The position numbers were made by a program, and so were the translations under genes. Positions 22,584 to 32,718 of a stretch of 64,000 bases of DNA are shown here, piece after piece. The notes beneath the pieces were generated by a model. That model did no database searches and was not told the origin of the DNA. It worked only from the letters and a program-made list of their open reading frames with translations. The stretch is from Siccibacter turicensis LMG 23730 (GTDB taxonomy: Bacteria > Pseudomonadota > Gammaproteobacteria > Enterobacterales > Enterobacteriaceae), in the NCBI RefSeq assembly GCF_000463155.2, contig NZ_AWFZ01000028.1:372001-436000 (forward strand), given 5' to 3'. Within the stretch, counting starts at the first letter, position 1, and each line of letters begins with the position of its first letter.

Positions 22584-22624
22584 CAAAAAAAAGGGCCGCC
22601 GGCATTTCGCGGCAGCCCTTTTTA
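22584..22624. terminator. Bidirectional terminator between mscS-like gene and cobB
   Basis: An A run, a GGGCCGCCG stem half and its CGCGGCAGCCC partner (one bulge), then TTTTT. Runs on both sides suit the convergent genes. Confidence 0.85.
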
Positions 22625-22687
22625 TAAAGCGCTGTTGTTTACGTCCCACCGCGCGGCACTCTCGCATGCCGCGGTGAGGTGCGCCAG

Positions 22688-23509
22688 TTACAGCCCTTTC
22701 AGCACCCGGTCGACATACTCCGGCACGACGCTGCTGGCCAGCCCGTAGTGCTTTTCATCGAATTCGCTGTTGACCTGGCTCGGCTCAAGGTTCAGCTCCA
22801 CGGTGTGCGCGCCCTGCAGTTTGGCTTCGTGGACAAACCCGGCGGCGGGATAGACATGCCCCGAGGTACCGATGGCGATAAACACGTCGGCCATGGCAAT
22901 GGCGTTGTAGATTTCGTCCATCCCAAGCGGCATCTCGCCGAACCACACCACGTGCGGGCGTAGCGGCTGCGGGAACTGGCAACAGTGGCACTTGTCTTCC
23001 GGCGTGATGTCGCCGGTCCACTCAATCACCTGCCCGCTCCAGTCGCAGCGGACTTTCAGCAGCTCACCGTGCATATGGATGATGTTTTTGGTGCCGGCGC
23101 GTTCGTGCAGGTTGTCGATGTTCTGGGTCACCAGCAAAAAGCGGTCGCCCAGTTCGGCCTCCAGCTGCGCCAGCGCGTAGTGCGCGGCGTTAGGCACGAT
23201 CTCGGCCTGCTGCAGCTGACGGCGGCGGGCGTTATAAAACGCCTGTACCAGCTGCGGGTTACGCGAAAAGCCTTCCGGGGTTGCCACGTCTTCCACGCGG
23301 TGCTCTTCCCACAGGCCATCCGCAGCGCGAAAGGTTCTGATACCGGACTCCGCGGAGATCCCCGCGCCGGTAAGGACTACGACTCTGGGTTTTTCCATCA
23401 CTTCTGATACCACCGTGTCTCTGAAAAAAATACGCTGACGCAGACGATCGTGAAGCCTGCGTTTGTTCTTTTTGAAACGGATCAGACGGTGCGAACGACG
23501 CGATTGCAT
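22688..23509 (-). CDS. cobB: NAD-dependent protein deacylase CobB (sirtuin)
   Basis: Sir2-family enzyme that removes acetyl and succinyl groups from lysines, consuming NAD+; it reactivates acetyl-CoA synthetase in E. coli. Present are the NAD motif [14 protein letters not shown], the catalytic His147 (HMHGEL), the zinc cysteines Cys155 and the DKCHCC cluster, and Tyr92/Arg95 (AFYNARR), which confer desuccinylase activity. The basic N-terminal extension [16 protein letters not shown] is kept, so I use the ATG at 23509 (273 residues; E. coli 279). The C terminus is shorter by a few residues. Last gene of lolCDE-nagK-cobB. Confidence 0.97.
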   Translation of the reverse strand: MQSRRSHRLIRFKKNKRRLHDRLRQRIFFRDTVVSEVMEKPRVVVLTGAGISAESGIRTFRAADGLWEEHRVEDVATPEGFSRNPQLVQAFYNARRRQLQQAEIVPNAAHYALAQLEAELGDRFLLVTQNIDNLHERAGTKNIIHMHGELLKVRCDWSGQVIEWTGDITPEDKCHCCQFPQPLRPHVVWFGEMPLGMDEIYNAIAMADVFIAIGTSGHVYPAAGFVHEAKLQGAHTVELNLEPSQVNSEFDEKHYGLASSVVPEYVDRVLKGL

Positions 23510-23522
23510 ATCTACCTCAGTC

Positions 23523-24434
23523 TTATTCGGTCAGATGGAGGAACGCCGCACCGCGCATTCCTCCGGCATCACCGTGACGCGCCCGCGCAATACGCGGAAC
23601 TTTCGCCACCGGCAGTAATGAGTGTGGCAAACGCTGGGGTAAAGCTTCAAACAGAAAATCAAAATGCGATAGCCCGCCGCCGATCACCACCAGGTGCGGG
23701 TCAAGCAGGGTCAGGATGTTACCAAGGCAGATCGCCAGCACGTCGAGCCAGCGTTCGATGAATGCCCTGGCGCGCGGCTCGCCGGCCTGCCACAGGGCAA
23801 TAATCTGCGGCGCCGTCAGGGACTGCTGGTAATAATGCTGCCACAGCCAGGCAACGCCCGGCCCGGAGAGATACCCCTCGATGCAGCCACGCTGCCCGCA
23901 GCCGCACGGGCGTAAGGGGGTGTCGCGGCCCAGCGCCTCAAGCGCATCCACCGGTAAACGGGTGTGGCCGAACTCACCGGTAATATAGCTGCGTCCGGTG
24001 ACGGATTTACCGTTCACCACCAGCCCGCCGCCCACGCCGGTGCCGAGGATCAGCCCCATGACCACCGGCAGATGGCGGAACTCGTCATCCCAGGCTTCGG
24101 AGAGGGTAAAGCAGTTGGCGTCGTTATCGACCCGCACCTCGCGCCCGAGCAGGTCGCTGAGATCGGCGGTGAAGGGTTTACCGCTGGCGGCAGGCAGATT
24201 GGCGGCGTAGAGCGTGCCGTCATCGGTCTGCGGCATACCCGGGATGCCAACGCCAACGCTGCCCGGCTCACCCGTGCGGCGGTCGGCCTCGGCCACCAGC
24301 CCGGCAATGGCGTTGAGAAAGGCGTGATAGTCGTCGTGGGGCGTGGCGATGCGCTGCTGCCACTGTAAACGGCGCCCGGCGTCATACACGCCAAGCGCAA
24401 TTTTACTCCCGCCGATGTCGAAGCCGTAGTACAT
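23523..24434 (-). CDS. nagK: N-acetyl-D-glucosamine kinase NagK
   Basis: ROK-family kinase that phosphorylates GlcNAc from murein recycling to GlcNAc-6-phosphate. The ATP motif [11 protein letters not shown] is at the N terminus, the catalytic Asp is in VDNDANCF, and the zinc motif [15 protein letters not shown] is complete. ATG at 24434 is preferred over GTG 6 bases earlier because it gives 303 residues as in E. coli and a better distance to AGGAG. Spacing to lolE is 15 bases and to cobB 13. Confidence 0.96.
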   Translation of the reverse strand: MYYGFDIGGSKIALGVYDAGRRLQWQQRIATPHDDYHAFLNAIAGLVAEADRRTGEPGSVGVGIPGMPQTDDGTLYAANLPAASGKPFTADLSDLLGREVRVDNDANCFTLSEAWDDEFRHLPVVMGLILGTGVGGGLVVNGKSVTGRSYITGEFGHTRLPVDALEALGRDTPLRPCGCGQRGCIEGYLSGPGVAWLWQHYYQQSLTAPQIIALWQAGEPRARAFIERWLDVLAICLGNILTLLDPHLVVIGGGLSHFDFLFEALPQRLPHSLLPVAKVPRIARARHGDAGGMRGAAFLHLTE

Positions 24435-24449
24435 CGCCACTCCTGTCCT

Positions 24450-25697
24450 TTACTGCCCGCCGCTCAGCACCCGCGCCGGATCGATACGGCTGGCGCGCCG
24501 CGCCGGATACCAGCTCGCCAGCAGGCTCAGCACCAGGGCGGTCAGCAGTACGTAAACCACATCCAGCCAGTGCAGCTCGGACGGCAGGAAATCGATAAAG
24601 TAGATGTCCCCGGAGAGGAACTGGTGCCCGGTGGCGGTCTGGATAGCGCTGATAATCGCCGTCAGGTTCCACGAGGCCAGCACGCCGATAATCACCCCGG
24701 TCACGCTGCCCAGCAGCCCGGCCAGCAGACCGTACCAGACGAAAATCGCGCGGATCAGACCATCTTTGGCCCCGAGGGTGCGCAGCACCGCGATATCGCT
24801 GCTCTTATCTTTTACCGCCATCACCAGCGTGGAGACGATATTGAAGCAGGCTACGCCAATCACCAGCACCATTGCCAGATACATAATGGCGCGGATCATC
24901 TGAATATCGCGATACATATAGCCGTAGGTGCCGATCCAGCTCTTGATGTACACGTAGGCATCGGTCACTTCGCCCGCGTCGCGCACCAGCTTGTTGGCGT
25001 TAAATACATCCTGCACTTTAATAGCGATACCGGTGACGCTGCCGCCAAGCTCCAGATACTGCTGGGCATCGGCCAACGGCACCATGGCGAAGCTGTGATC
25101 AAGCTGGCCGCTGAGCTGCAGAATGCCGGTCACGTGCAGGCGCACGCGCTTAGGCTGGAGCAGCTTGTGGTCGGCGTTGGCGTTGGGGATCATGATGGAG
25201 ATCCAGTCCCCCTGCTTCACCTTCAGCGCGTCGGCCACGCCTTTACCGATGATAATCTGCTGCTCGCCCGGCCTGAAGCTGGCCCAGGCGTTGTTCTGGA
25301 CAAACGACGGCAGCGCGCTCAGGCGACTCTCCTGAGCCGGATCGACGCCCTTAACCTGAATCGCCCTCAGGTTAACGCCGCTCTCCACCAGCCCGGTAAA
25401 GTTTACGTAGGGGGCGGCGGCCTCAATACCCTTCACCTTTTCCACCCGGCTCAGGACGTCCTGCCAGCCGGTAAAGGGCTGGTTCACCGGTTCAATCTGC
25501 CCGTGCGGCACCACGGCCAGGATACGGTTGTTCAGCTCGCGCTCAAACCCGTTCATCGCGCTCAGGCCGACAATCAGCACCGCCACGCCCAACGCAATGC
25601 CGATGGTGGAGATCACCGAGATAAGCGACACCATGCCGCTGCGCCGACGCCCGCGGCTAAAGCGCAGGCCAATCAGAAGAGAGAGCGGAGACGCCAT
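24450..25697 (-). CDS. lolE: Lipoprotein-releasing system permease LolE
   Basis: Inner-membrane subunit of LolCDE, which extracts outer-membrane lipoproteins and passes them to LolA. A first helix near residues 25-45 precedes a large periplasmic domain, then three C-terminal helices typical of MacB/FtsX permeases (for example [20 protein letters not shown]). The C-terminal [10 protein letters not shown] is family-typical. The length is 415 residues (E. coli 414). Its ATG overlaps the lolD stop (TAATG). Confidence 0.97.
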   Translation of the reverse strand: MASPLSLLIGLRFSRGRRRSGMVSLISVISTIGIALGVAVLIVGLSAMNGFERELNNRILAVVPHGQIEPVNQPFTGWQDVLSRVEKVKGIEAAAPYVNFTGLVESGVNLRAIQVKGVDPAQESRLSALPSFVQNNAWASFRPGEQQIIIGKGVADALKVKQGDWISIMIPNANADHKLLQPKRVRLHVTGILQLSGQLDHSFAMVPLADAQQYLELGGSVTGIAIKVQDVFNANKLVRDAGEVTDAYVYIKSWIGTYGYMYRDIQMIRAIMYLAMVLVIGVACFNIVSTLVMAVKDKSSDIAVLRTLGAKDGLIRAIFVWYGLLAGLLGSVTGVIIGVLASWNLTAIISAIQTATGHQFLSGDIYFIDFLPSELHWLDVVYVLLTALVLSLLASWYPARRASRIDPARVLSGGQ

Positions 25698-26395
25698 TAC
25701 TGCGCCCCCATCAGGGTCAGTTCAGGATTGAGGTGGCCGTCGCGCATCTCCAGCTGACGGTGCATCCGCTTCGCCAGCTGCAGGTCGTGGGTCACCACCA
25801 GAAACGCGGTGCCCTGGGTGCGGTTCAGCTCGCCGAGCAGTTCGAAAATGCTGTCGGCATTGCGGGCATCAAGGTTACCGGTAGGCTCATCCGCCAGCAC
25901 CAGTCGCGGATTGTTGACCAGCGCACGGGCGATGGCCACGCGCTGACGCTCGCCGCCGGAGAGCTCAGAAGGACGGTGATTGCTGCGGTGATCCAGCCCG
26001 ACCGCGCGCAGCATCTCGATGGCTCGCTCCTGCGGCTGCTTGTGCTTGCCGATGAGCAGCGGCATCGCCACGTTTTCCAGCGCGGTAAAGTCCGGCAGCA
26101 GGTGGTGGAACTGGTAGATAAACCCCAGCTCGCGGTTGCGCAGCTCGGCTTTCGCCGCCGCCGACATGCCGCTCATCGCCTTGCCGTTAAAAATCACATC
26201 GCCCGAGGTGGGCGTATCCAGGCCGCCAAGCAGATGCAGCAGGGTACTTTTCCCTGAGCCGGAGCTGCCGACAATCGCCATCATTTCGCCGGGGGCTACG
26301 CTGAAGCTGACGTTGTGCAATACGTCGGTCTGCACCTTACCTTCCTGGTAGCGTTTGCACAGGTTATCGCACTGTAACAGCACAGAATTACTCAT
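25697..26395 (-). CDS. lolD: Lipoprotein-releasing ATPase LolD
   Basis: ATPase of LolCDE. Walker [10 protein letters not shown], signature LSGGERQR, Walker [13 protein letters not shown] and the His loop VVTHDLQLA are all present. The ATG at 26395 gives [16 protein letters not shown] and 232 residues, matching E. coli (233); upstream in-frame codons belong to lolC sequence and are not family-like. It overlaps lolC by 8 bases and lolE by 1 base. Confidence 0.97.
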   Translation of the reverse strand: MSNSVLLQCDNLCKRYQEGKVQTDVLHNVSFSVAPGEMMAIVGSSGSGKSTLLHLLGGLDTPTSGDVIFNGKAMSGMSAAAKAELRNRELGFIYQFHHLLPDFTALENVAMPLLIGKHKQPQERAIEMLRAVGLDHRSNHRPSELSGGERQRVAIARALVNNPRLVLADEPTGNLDARNADSIFELLGELNRTQGTAFLVVTHDLQLAKRMHRQLEMRDGHLNPELTLMGAQ

Positions 26396-27587
26396 AACGT
26401 AAAGCCTCAGCGGGTTGGGTGGCGGCAGCGCGCCATGACGGGTAAAGCGTGGACAACAGGGCAATGGCCATCGCTGCCAGGGCGATCCCCACTACCTGCA
26501 AAGGTTCAATGGCGACCGGCAGCGCCGCGCCGTCGAGCAGAGCGCCGATAATCGGCATCAGGTTATTAAGCTGGCTGGCCAGCAGTGCGCCCAGCACGGC
26601 ACCCAGCAGCGCGCCGACGATCCCGGCGCTGGCCCCCTGAATCATAAACACCGCCATGATCTGGCGACGATTAAGCCCCTGGGTTTGCAGAATGGCGACT
26701 TCGCCCTGCTTCTCCATCACCATCAGCCCGAGCGAGGTGATGATGTTAAACGCGGCGACGGCGATGATGAGGCTCAGCAGCAGGCCCATCATGTTCTTTT
26801 CCATGCGCACGGCCTGGAACAGCTCGCCTTTGCGCTCGCGCCAGTCCTTCCACACCATCCCCTCCGGCATGGTTTGCTGCGCCAGTTCGTCCACTTTCAG
26901 CGGCTCGTTCAGCCACAGACGCCAGCCGGTGATGTTGCCCGCCGGGTAACGCATCAGGCGCGAGGCGTCCTGAATGTTGACCAGCATCTGGTAGCCGTCC
27001 ACTTCGCTGTTGGCGGCAAAGGTGCCGGCCACGGTAAACAGACGCTGGCTCGGCAGGCGGCCCATCGGCGTAAACTGGCTGGCAGACGGCACCATAACGC
27101 GGATTTGATCCCCGCGATTGACGCCGAGCTGGCCCGCAAGCTGCTCTCCGAGGATCACGTTGTACTTGCCGGGAGCCAGCACGTCCTGCTTCACGTTGGA
27201 GAGATACGCCGAGAGCGGATCGCGCTCGGCCGGGTCAATACCGAGCATCACCCCTACCGAGACGTTGCGCGCGCTTTGCAGCACCACATCGCCGGTGGTC
27301 AGCGGCGCCACGCGGCTGACGCCCTGGAGATGAAGCGCGCTGGCAGGATGCTGTTGCGGATTAACGGAGCCGGATGGCGTGGTGATGAGCGCCTGAGGCA
27401 TCAGGCCGAGAATATTGTTTTGCAGTTCACGCTCAAAGCCGTTCATCACCGACAGGACGGTGACCAGCGCCAGCACGCCAAGCGTGATGCCAATGGTGGA
27501 AAGCCATGAAACGAAACGACCGAAGCGGTCTGCTGCGCGGCCCCGCATGTAGCGTAAGCCAATGAATAAAGCGACAGGTTGGTACAT
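26388..27587 (-). CDS. lolC: Lipoprotein-releasing system permease LolC
   Basis: Permease subunit of LolCDE that recruits LolA through its periplasmic hook domain. It has a first helix at about residues 22-45, a periplasmic domain, and three C-terminal helices including [20 protein letters not shown]. The ATG at 27587 ([14 protein letters not shown]) gives 399 residues, identical to E. coli. It is the first gene of lolCDE-nagK-cobB, with a clear promoter upstream. Confidence 0.97.
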   Translation of the reverse strand: MYQPVALFIGLRYMRGRAADRFGRFVSWLSTIGITLGVLALVTVLSVMNGFERELQNNILGLMPQALITTPSGSVNPQQHPASALHLQGVSRVAPLTTGDVVLQSARNVSVGVMLGIDPAERDPLSAYLSNVKQDVLAPGKYNVILGEQLAGQLGVNRGDQIRVMVPSASQFTPMGRLPSQRLFTVAGTFAANSEVDGYQMLVNIQDASRLMRYPAGNITGWRLWLNEPLKVDELAQQTMPEGMVWKDWRERKGELFQAVRMEKNMMGLLLSLIIAVAAFNIITSLGLMVMEKQGEVAILQTQGLNRRQIMAVFMIQGASAGIVGALLGAVLGALLASQLNNLMPIIGALLDGAALPVAIEPLQVVGIALAAMAIALLSTLYPSWRAAATQPAEALRYE

Positions 27588-27623
27588 GAAAGTCGTCTTG
27601 AACCTTGTGCAAAGTGACTGGCA

Positions 27624-27652
27624 AGTATATAAGCGTAACCGGATTAAGTAAA
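27624..27652 (-). promoter_or_regulatory. Candidate lolC promoter
   Basis: On the minus strand, TTTACT, a 17-base spacer and TATACT form a sigma-70-type promoter. The -10 lies 37 bases ahead of the lolC start. Confidence 0.6.
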
Positions 27653-27732
27653 TGAAACACAACGCCTTTTAATTCGCCGCCCGGCCCGGAAAAACCCGAA
27701 AAATCAACCCAATAACCATCCTTTCCCCCTGT

Positions 27733-27824
27733 GCGAAGGCATAGTCCAGGAACTGTCCGACAGCCTGCGGTTTATCCTGAAATGGCCCGATCTGGGCAAA
27801 TGCAGACTGATTCTGATGACCTGA
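27733..27824 (+). pseudogene. Possible coding remnant between lolC and ycfT
   Basis: A frame without an ATG reads ..IVQELSDSLRFILKWPD and ends at the TGA at 27822-27824 with enteric-like codon use. No family is recognised. It could be the 3' end of a decayed gene or simply leader DNA of ycfT. The rest of 27588-27885 holds the lolC promoter and nothing else clear. Confidence 0.25.
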
Positions 27825-27885
27825 AGCACCTGAGCCGCCAGGCTATACGCTATATCTTTCTTTTAAAATGGGCGTGTGCTTTGGC

Positions 27886-28956
27886 ATGAAACAGAAGCAG
27901 CTGTGGATCAATCAAATCAAAGGAATGTGTATTTGCCTGGTCGTTATCTACCACTCGGTGATTACGTTTTACCCTAACCTGACCGGCCTTGATAATCATC
28001 TGGCGGTGCTGGTGTCCAAAGCCTGGGTCTATTTCAATCTCTATCTGGCACCCTTCCGTATGCCGGTCTTCTTTTTTATCTCCGGATACCTGATTCGCCG
28101 CTACATCAGCGATGTGCCGTGGAAGCAGTGCCTGGATAAACGCGTGCTGAGCATTCTCTATGTGCTGGTCCTGTGGGGCGCGGTGCAGTGGCTGGGGCTA
28201 CGCCAGCTTAACGAGTGGCTCGCCCCGGAGCGCGACATCAGCGACATCAGCAACGCTGCCTACGCCGAATCGCTGGGCGAGTTCCTGTATGGCATGATCA
28301 CCGCCAGCACCAGCCTGTGGTACCTCTACGCGCTCATCGTCTACTTTGTGATTTTCAAAGCGTTCTACCGCTTCCGCGTGGCGCTGTTCGTGGTGCTGGT
28401 CGGCCTGAGCATTATCATTAACTTCCTGCCGACGCCGTGGTGGGGATTGAACAGCGTGATCCGCAATATGCCGTATTACAGTCTGGGCGCCTTCTTTGGC
28501 GGGCCGCTTATCGACAGCATCAAGGCCTGGCGTCCGCGTCGCCTGCCGATTTTCGCCCTGCTGGTGGTGGCCTCGGTACCGTTCTACTTCCTCAACGTGC
28601 CGCTGTTTATCTCCCTGCTGTCGATTGTGGCGATAATGAAGCTGTTCTATCTCTACGAACAGTGGCGCGGCGCCAATGAGAACTCGCTGTTCAACGTGAT
28701 TGGCTCCAACACCATCGCGGTCTACACCACCCACCGCATTCTGATTGAAGCGATGAGCCTGGTGCTGGTGGCGCAGATCAACCGCGACGCGTTCAGCGAT
28801 ACGCTCCTGCTGGCGCTGCTGCTGGTCTATCCGTTTATCAGCCTGGCGCTCTGTACGCTGGTGGGACTGGGAGTGCGCAAGTTCTCCACTCTGTTTGTCA
28901 ACGATGCGCTGTTCTCTCCCCCAAAGCCGCTGATGGTAAATTCCGACGCGCGCTAA
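27886..28956 (+). CDS. ycfT: Inner-membrane acyltransferase-3 family protein YcfT
   Basis: Polytopic protein of the acyltransferase-3 superfamily (about ten helices), which O-acylates exported glycans; the YcfT substrate is unknown. The N-terminal NQIKGMCICLVVIYHS contains the conserved family histidine, and PFRMPVFFFISGYLIRRY is diagnostic. ATG at 27886 (MKQKQLWINQ) is chosen over ATG at 27868 because it aligns with E. coli YcfT (357 residues; 356 here). It lies between lolCDE and mfd, as in K-12, and ends in a GC-rich hairpin. Confidence 0.92.
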   Translation: MKQKQLWINQIKGMCICLVVIYHSVITFYPNLTGLDNHLAVLVSKAWVYFNLYLAPFRMPVFFFISGYLIRRYISDVPWKQCLDKRVLSILYVLVLWGAVQWLGLRQLNEWLAPERDISDISNAAYAESLGEFLYGMITASTSLWYLYALIVYFVIFKAFYRFRVALFVVLVGLSIIINFLPTPWWGLNSVIRNMPYYSLGAFFGGPLIDSIKAWRPRRLPIFALLVVASVPFYFLNVPLFISLLSIVAIMKLFYLYEQWRGANENSLFNVIGSNTIAVYTTHRILIEAMSLVLVAQINRDAFSDTLLLALLLVYPFISLALCTLVGLGVRKFSTLFVNDALFSPPKPLMVNSDAR

Positions 28957-28962
28957 CCGGAT

Positions 28963-28980
28963 GCCCCGCGCTCGCGGGGC
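28963..28980 (+). terminator. Hairpin after ycfT
   Basis: GCCCCGCG-CT-CGCGGGGC is a perfect 8-bp stem just after the ycfT stop, with only scattered T residues downstream. Confidence 0.55.
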
Positions 28981-29129
28981 TCACTTTCATTATTCCCGCT
29001 ACACTGTTGCCGTTATTGCTTTCTGATTTGCTAATGTAAGGCGATGACGGATAATAATGGGCACGCTGCTTTTCGAGCATCGCACGCGCACCGTTACGCG
29101 AACCAACAAGCGAGAACCTGACATCCTCT

Positions 29130-32100
29130 ATGCCTGAACAATATCGTTATTCCCTGCCTGTAAAAGCAGGCGACGTCCGCCAGCTGGGAGAACTGACTGG
29201 CGCGGCCTGCGCGACGGAAGTAGCCGAGATCGCCGAACGCCATACCGGGCCGGTGGTGCTTATCGCCCCGGATATGCAAAACGCCCTGCGCCTGCACGAC
29301 GAAATCCAGCAGTTTACCGACAGCCTGGTGATGAACCTGGCGGACTGGGAAACGCTGCCCTACGACAGCTTCTCCCCGCATCAGGAGATCATCTCCTCGC
29401 GGCTCTCGACGCTCTACCAGCTGCCCTCGATGCAGCGCGGCGTGCTGATCATGCCGGTAAATACCCTGATGCAGCGCGTCTGCCCGCACAGCTTCCTGCA
29501 CGGGCATGCGCTGGTGATGAAAAAGGGGCAGCGCCTCTCCCGCGATGGGCTGCGCGAGCAGCTTGACGGCGCGGGATACCGTCATGTCGATCAGGTAATG
29601 GCCCACGGGGAGTACGCCACGCGCGGCGCGCTGCTCGATCTCTACCCGATGGGCAGCGAGCAGCCCTACCGCATCGACTTTTTTGATGATGAGATCGACA
29701 GCCTGCGCCTGTTTGATGTCGACAGCCAGCGCACGCTGGAGGAAGTCGAGGCGATCAACCTGCTGCCAGCACACGAGTTTCCCACTGACAAAGCGGCCAT
29801 TGAGCTGTTCCGCAGCCAGTGGCGCGACCGCTTCGAGGTTAAGCGCGACGCGGAGCACATCTATCAGCAGGTCAGCAAAGGGACGCTGCCCGCCGGGATT
29901 GAGTACTGGCAGCCGCTGTTCTTTACCGAGCCGCTCCCTGCCCTGTTCAGCTATCTGCCGAAGAACACCCTGATCCTCAGCACCGGCGCGCTGGAAGCCA
30001 GCGCGGAACGTTTCCAGAGCGATGCCCAGGCGCGCTATGAAAACCGCGGCGTGGACCCGATGCGCCCGCTTCTGCCGCCGGAGATGCTGTGGCTGCGCAC
30101 CGACGAGCTGTTTGCCGAACTTAAAAAATGGCCGCGTATGCAGCTCGCCGGTGAGACGCTGGCGGCCAAAAGCGCCCATACCAATCTTGGCTACCAGGCC
30201 CTGCCGGATATCGCGGTGCAGGCCCAGCAAAAATCCCCCCTCGACGCCCTGCGCCAGTTCCTGGAGTCGTTTACCGGCCCGGTGGTGTTCTCGGTGGAGA
30301 GCGAGGGGCGCCGCGAAGCGCTGGGCGAACTGCTGGCGCGCATTAAGGTGGCACCGAAGCGCATCTACCGTCTTGATGAGGCGCAGGAGAGCGGGCGCTA
30401 TCTGATTATCGGCGCGGCCGAGCGCGGCTATGTCGATACCCTGCGCAACCGGGCGCTGATCTGCGAGGGCGATCTACTGGGTGAGCGTGTGACGCGCCGC
30501 CGTCAGGACAGCCGCCGGACCATCAACCCCGATACCCTGATCCGCAACCTCGCGGAGCTGCACCCCGGCCAGCCGGTGGTGCATCTGGAGCACGGGGTCG
30601 GACGCTACGCCGGGCTGACCACCCTTGAAGCGGGCGGCATCACCGCCGAGTACCTGATGCTGACCTACGCCAACGACGCGAAGCTCTACGTGCCGGTCTC
30701 TTCCCTGCATCTGATCAGCCGCTACGCCGGCGGTGCGGAAGATAACGCCCCGCTGCACAAGCTTGGCAGCGATGCCTGGTCACGGGCGCGCCAGAAGGCG
30801 GCGGAAAAAGTGCGCGATGTGGCGGCTGAACTGCTGGATATCTATGCCCAGCGCGCCGCCAAAGTGGGCTTTGCCTTTAAGCATGATAAAGAGCAGTACC
30901 GTCTGTTCTGCGAGGGCTTCCCGTTCGAAACCACTCCCGATCAGGCGCAGGCGATCAACGCCGTGCTGAGCGACATGTGCCAGCCGCTGGCGATGGATCG
31001 TCTGGTGTGTGGCGATGTGGGCTTCGGCAAAACCGAAGTGGCGATGCGCGCGGCGTTTCTGGCCGTGGAGAACAACAAGCAGGTCGCGGTGCTGGTGCCG
31101 ACCACCCTGCTGGCGCAGCAGCACTTCGACAATTTCCGCGACCGCTTCGCCAACTGGCCGGTGCGCATTGAGCTGCTGTCGCGTTTTCGCAGTGCCAAAG
31201 AGCAGGCCGACGTGCTGGCGCAGGCCGCCGAGGGCAAAGTCGATATTCTTATCGGCACCCATAAGCTGCTGCAAAGCGACGTGAAGATGAAGGATCTGGG
31301 ACTGCTGATCGTCGATGAAGAGCACCGTTTCGGAGTGCGTCACAAAGAGCGCATCAAAGCGATGCGTGCCGACGTCGATATTCTCACCCTCACCGCCACG
31401 CCGATCCCGCGTACCCTTAACATGGCGATGAGCGGCATGCGCGATCTGTCGATTATCGCTACGCCGCCTGCACGCCGTCTGGCGGTGAAAACCTTCGTGC
31501 GCGAGTACGACAACATGGTGGTGCGCGAAGCGATGCTGCGTGAAATTCTGCGCGGCGGCCAGGTGTACTACCTGTACAACGACGTGGAGAACATCCAGAA
31601 AGCGGCGGAGCGTCTGGCAACGCTGGTGCCGGAGGCGCGCATCGCCGTCGGTCACGGGCAGATGCGCGAGCGCGAGCTTGAGCGGGTGATGAACGACTTC
31701 CATCATCAGCGTTTCAACGTGCTGGTGTGTACCACCATCATTGAAACCGGGATCGACATCCCCACCGCCAATACCATTATTATCGAACGCGCTGACCACT
31801 TCGGGCTGGCGCAGCTTCACCAGCTGCGCGGTCGCGTCGGACGCTCGCATCATCAGGCCTATGCCTGGCTGCTGACGCCGCCGCCGAAGGCGATGACCGC
31901 CGATGCGAAGAAGCGTCTGGAAGCCATCGCCTCGCTGGAAGACCTGGGGGCGGGCTTTGCGCTGGCGACGCACGATCTGGAGATCCGCGGGGCCGGTGAA
32001 CTGCTGGGTGAAGACCAGAGCGGGCAGATGGAGACGATTGGTTTCTCGCTCTATATGGAACTGCTTGAGAACGCGGTCGATGCCCTGAAAGCGGGGCGCG

Positions 32101-32576
32101 AGCCGTCGCTTGAGGATCTCACCAGCAGCCAGACCGAAGTGGAGCTGCGCATGCCTGCCCTGCTGCCGGAAGCGTTCATTCCTGACGTCAACACGCGTCT
32201 GTCGTTCTACAAGCGCATCGCCAGCGCCAAAAAACCGCAGGAGCTGGAGGAGCTGAAGGTTGAGCTGATTGACCGCTTCGGTCTGCTGCCCGACCCGGCG
32301 CGCAACCTGATGGATATTGCCCATCTGCGGTTGCAGGCCCAGCAGCTTGGGGTGCGTAAAATCGAGGGGAATGAGAAAGGCGGCATCATTGAGTTCGCCG
32401 AGAAGAACCATGTCGATCCGGTATGGCTTATCGGTCTGCTGCAAAAGCAGCCGCAGCATTTCCGCCTCGATGGCCCTACCCGCCTGCGCTTTATGGAAGA
32501 TCTCAGCGAGCGCAAAACCCGCATGGAGTGGGTGCGTAACTTTATGAACCAGCTGGCGGAGAACCGCGCCGCCTGA
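29130..32576 (+). CDS. mfd: Transcription-repair coupling factor Mfd
   Basis: DNA translocase that displaces RNA polymerase stalled at lesions and recruits UvrA. Order: UvrB-like N-terminal module (about 1-340), RNA-polymerase-interacting domain (about 470-545), RecG-like translocase with Walker A GDVGFGKTEVA (Lys634), the DEEH box IVDEEHRFGV, TATPIPRT and the QLRGRVGRS motif VI, then the C-terminal autoinhibitory domain. Length 1148 equals E. coli. A hairpin follows the stop. Confidence 0.98.
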   Translation: MPEQYRYSLPVKAGDVRQLGELTGAACATEVAEIAERHTGPVVLIAPDMQNALRLHDEIQQFTDSLVMNLADWETLPYDSFSPHQEIISSRLSTLYQLPSMQRGVLIMPVNTLMQRVCPHSFLHGHALVMKKGQRLSRDGLREQLDGAGYRHVDQVMAHGEYATRGALLDLYPMGSEQPYRIDFFDDEIDSLRLFDVDSQRTLEEVEAINLLPAHEFPTDKAAIELFRSQWRDRFEVKRDAEHIYQQVSKGTLPAGIEYWQPLFFTEPLPALFSYLPKNTLILSTGALEASAERFQSDAQARYENRGVDPMRPLLPPEMLWLRTDELFAELKKWPRMQLAGETLAAKSAHTNLGYQALPDIAVQAQQKSPLDALRQFLESFTGPVVFSVESEGRREALGELLARIKVAPKRIYRLDEAQESGRYLIIGAAERGYVDTLRNRALICEGDLLGERVTRRRQDSRRTINPDTLIRNLAELHPGQPVVHLEHGVGRYAGLTTLEAGGITAEYLMLTYANDAKLYVPVSSLHLISRYAGGAEDNAPLHKLGSDAWSRARQKAAEKVRDVAAELLDIYAQRAAKVGFAFKHDKEQYRLFCEGFPFETTPDQAQAINAVLSDMCQPLAMDRLVCGDVGFGKTEVAMRAAFLAVENNKQVAVLVPTTLLAQQHFDNFRDRFANWPVRIELLSRFRSAKEQADVLAQAAEGKVDILIGTHKLLQSDVKMKDLGLLIVDEEHRFGVRHKERIKAMRADVDILTLTATPIPRTLNMAMSGMRDLSIIATPPARRLAVKTFVREYDNMVVREAMLREILRGGQVYYLYNDVENIQKAAERLATLVPEARIAVGHGQMRERELERVMNDFHHQRFNVLVCTTIIETGIDIPTANTIIIERADHFGLAQLHQLRGRVGRSHHQAYAWLLTPPPKAMTADAKKRLEAIASLEDLGAGFALATHDLEIRGAGELLGEDQSGQMETIGFSLYMELLENAVDALKAGREPSLEDLTSSQTEVELRMPALLPEAFIPDVNTRLSFYKRIASAKKPQELEELKVELIDRFGLLPDPARNLMDIAHLRLQAQQLGVRKIEGNEKGGIIEFAEKNHVDPVWLIGLLQKQPQHFRLDGPTRLRFMEDLSERKTRMEWVRNFMNQLAENRAA

Positions 32577-32583
32577 TGGTCAC

Positions 32584-32605
32584 GCCACCCGCGCCCGCGG
32601 GTGGC
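32584..32605 (+). terminator. Hairpin after mfd
   Basis: GCCACCCGCG and CGCGGGTGGC form a perfect 10-bp stem with a 2-base loop, followed by TTTCG. Likely terminator with a poor T run. Confidence 0.65.
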
Positions 32606-32718
32606 TTTCGCTAATCTTTACAAAATATTTCAAAGCGCAGGCACTTCCCTACACGCCCCTCCCCCATACTTTGTCCCCAAATAAACACGCTATGCCCAAT
32701 TGTCGGGAGATAAGGGTC

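Noticed and set aside
30780-32459. 559-codon open frame on the minus strand
   Set aside because: It is the complement of the conserved mfd helicase region; no family features.
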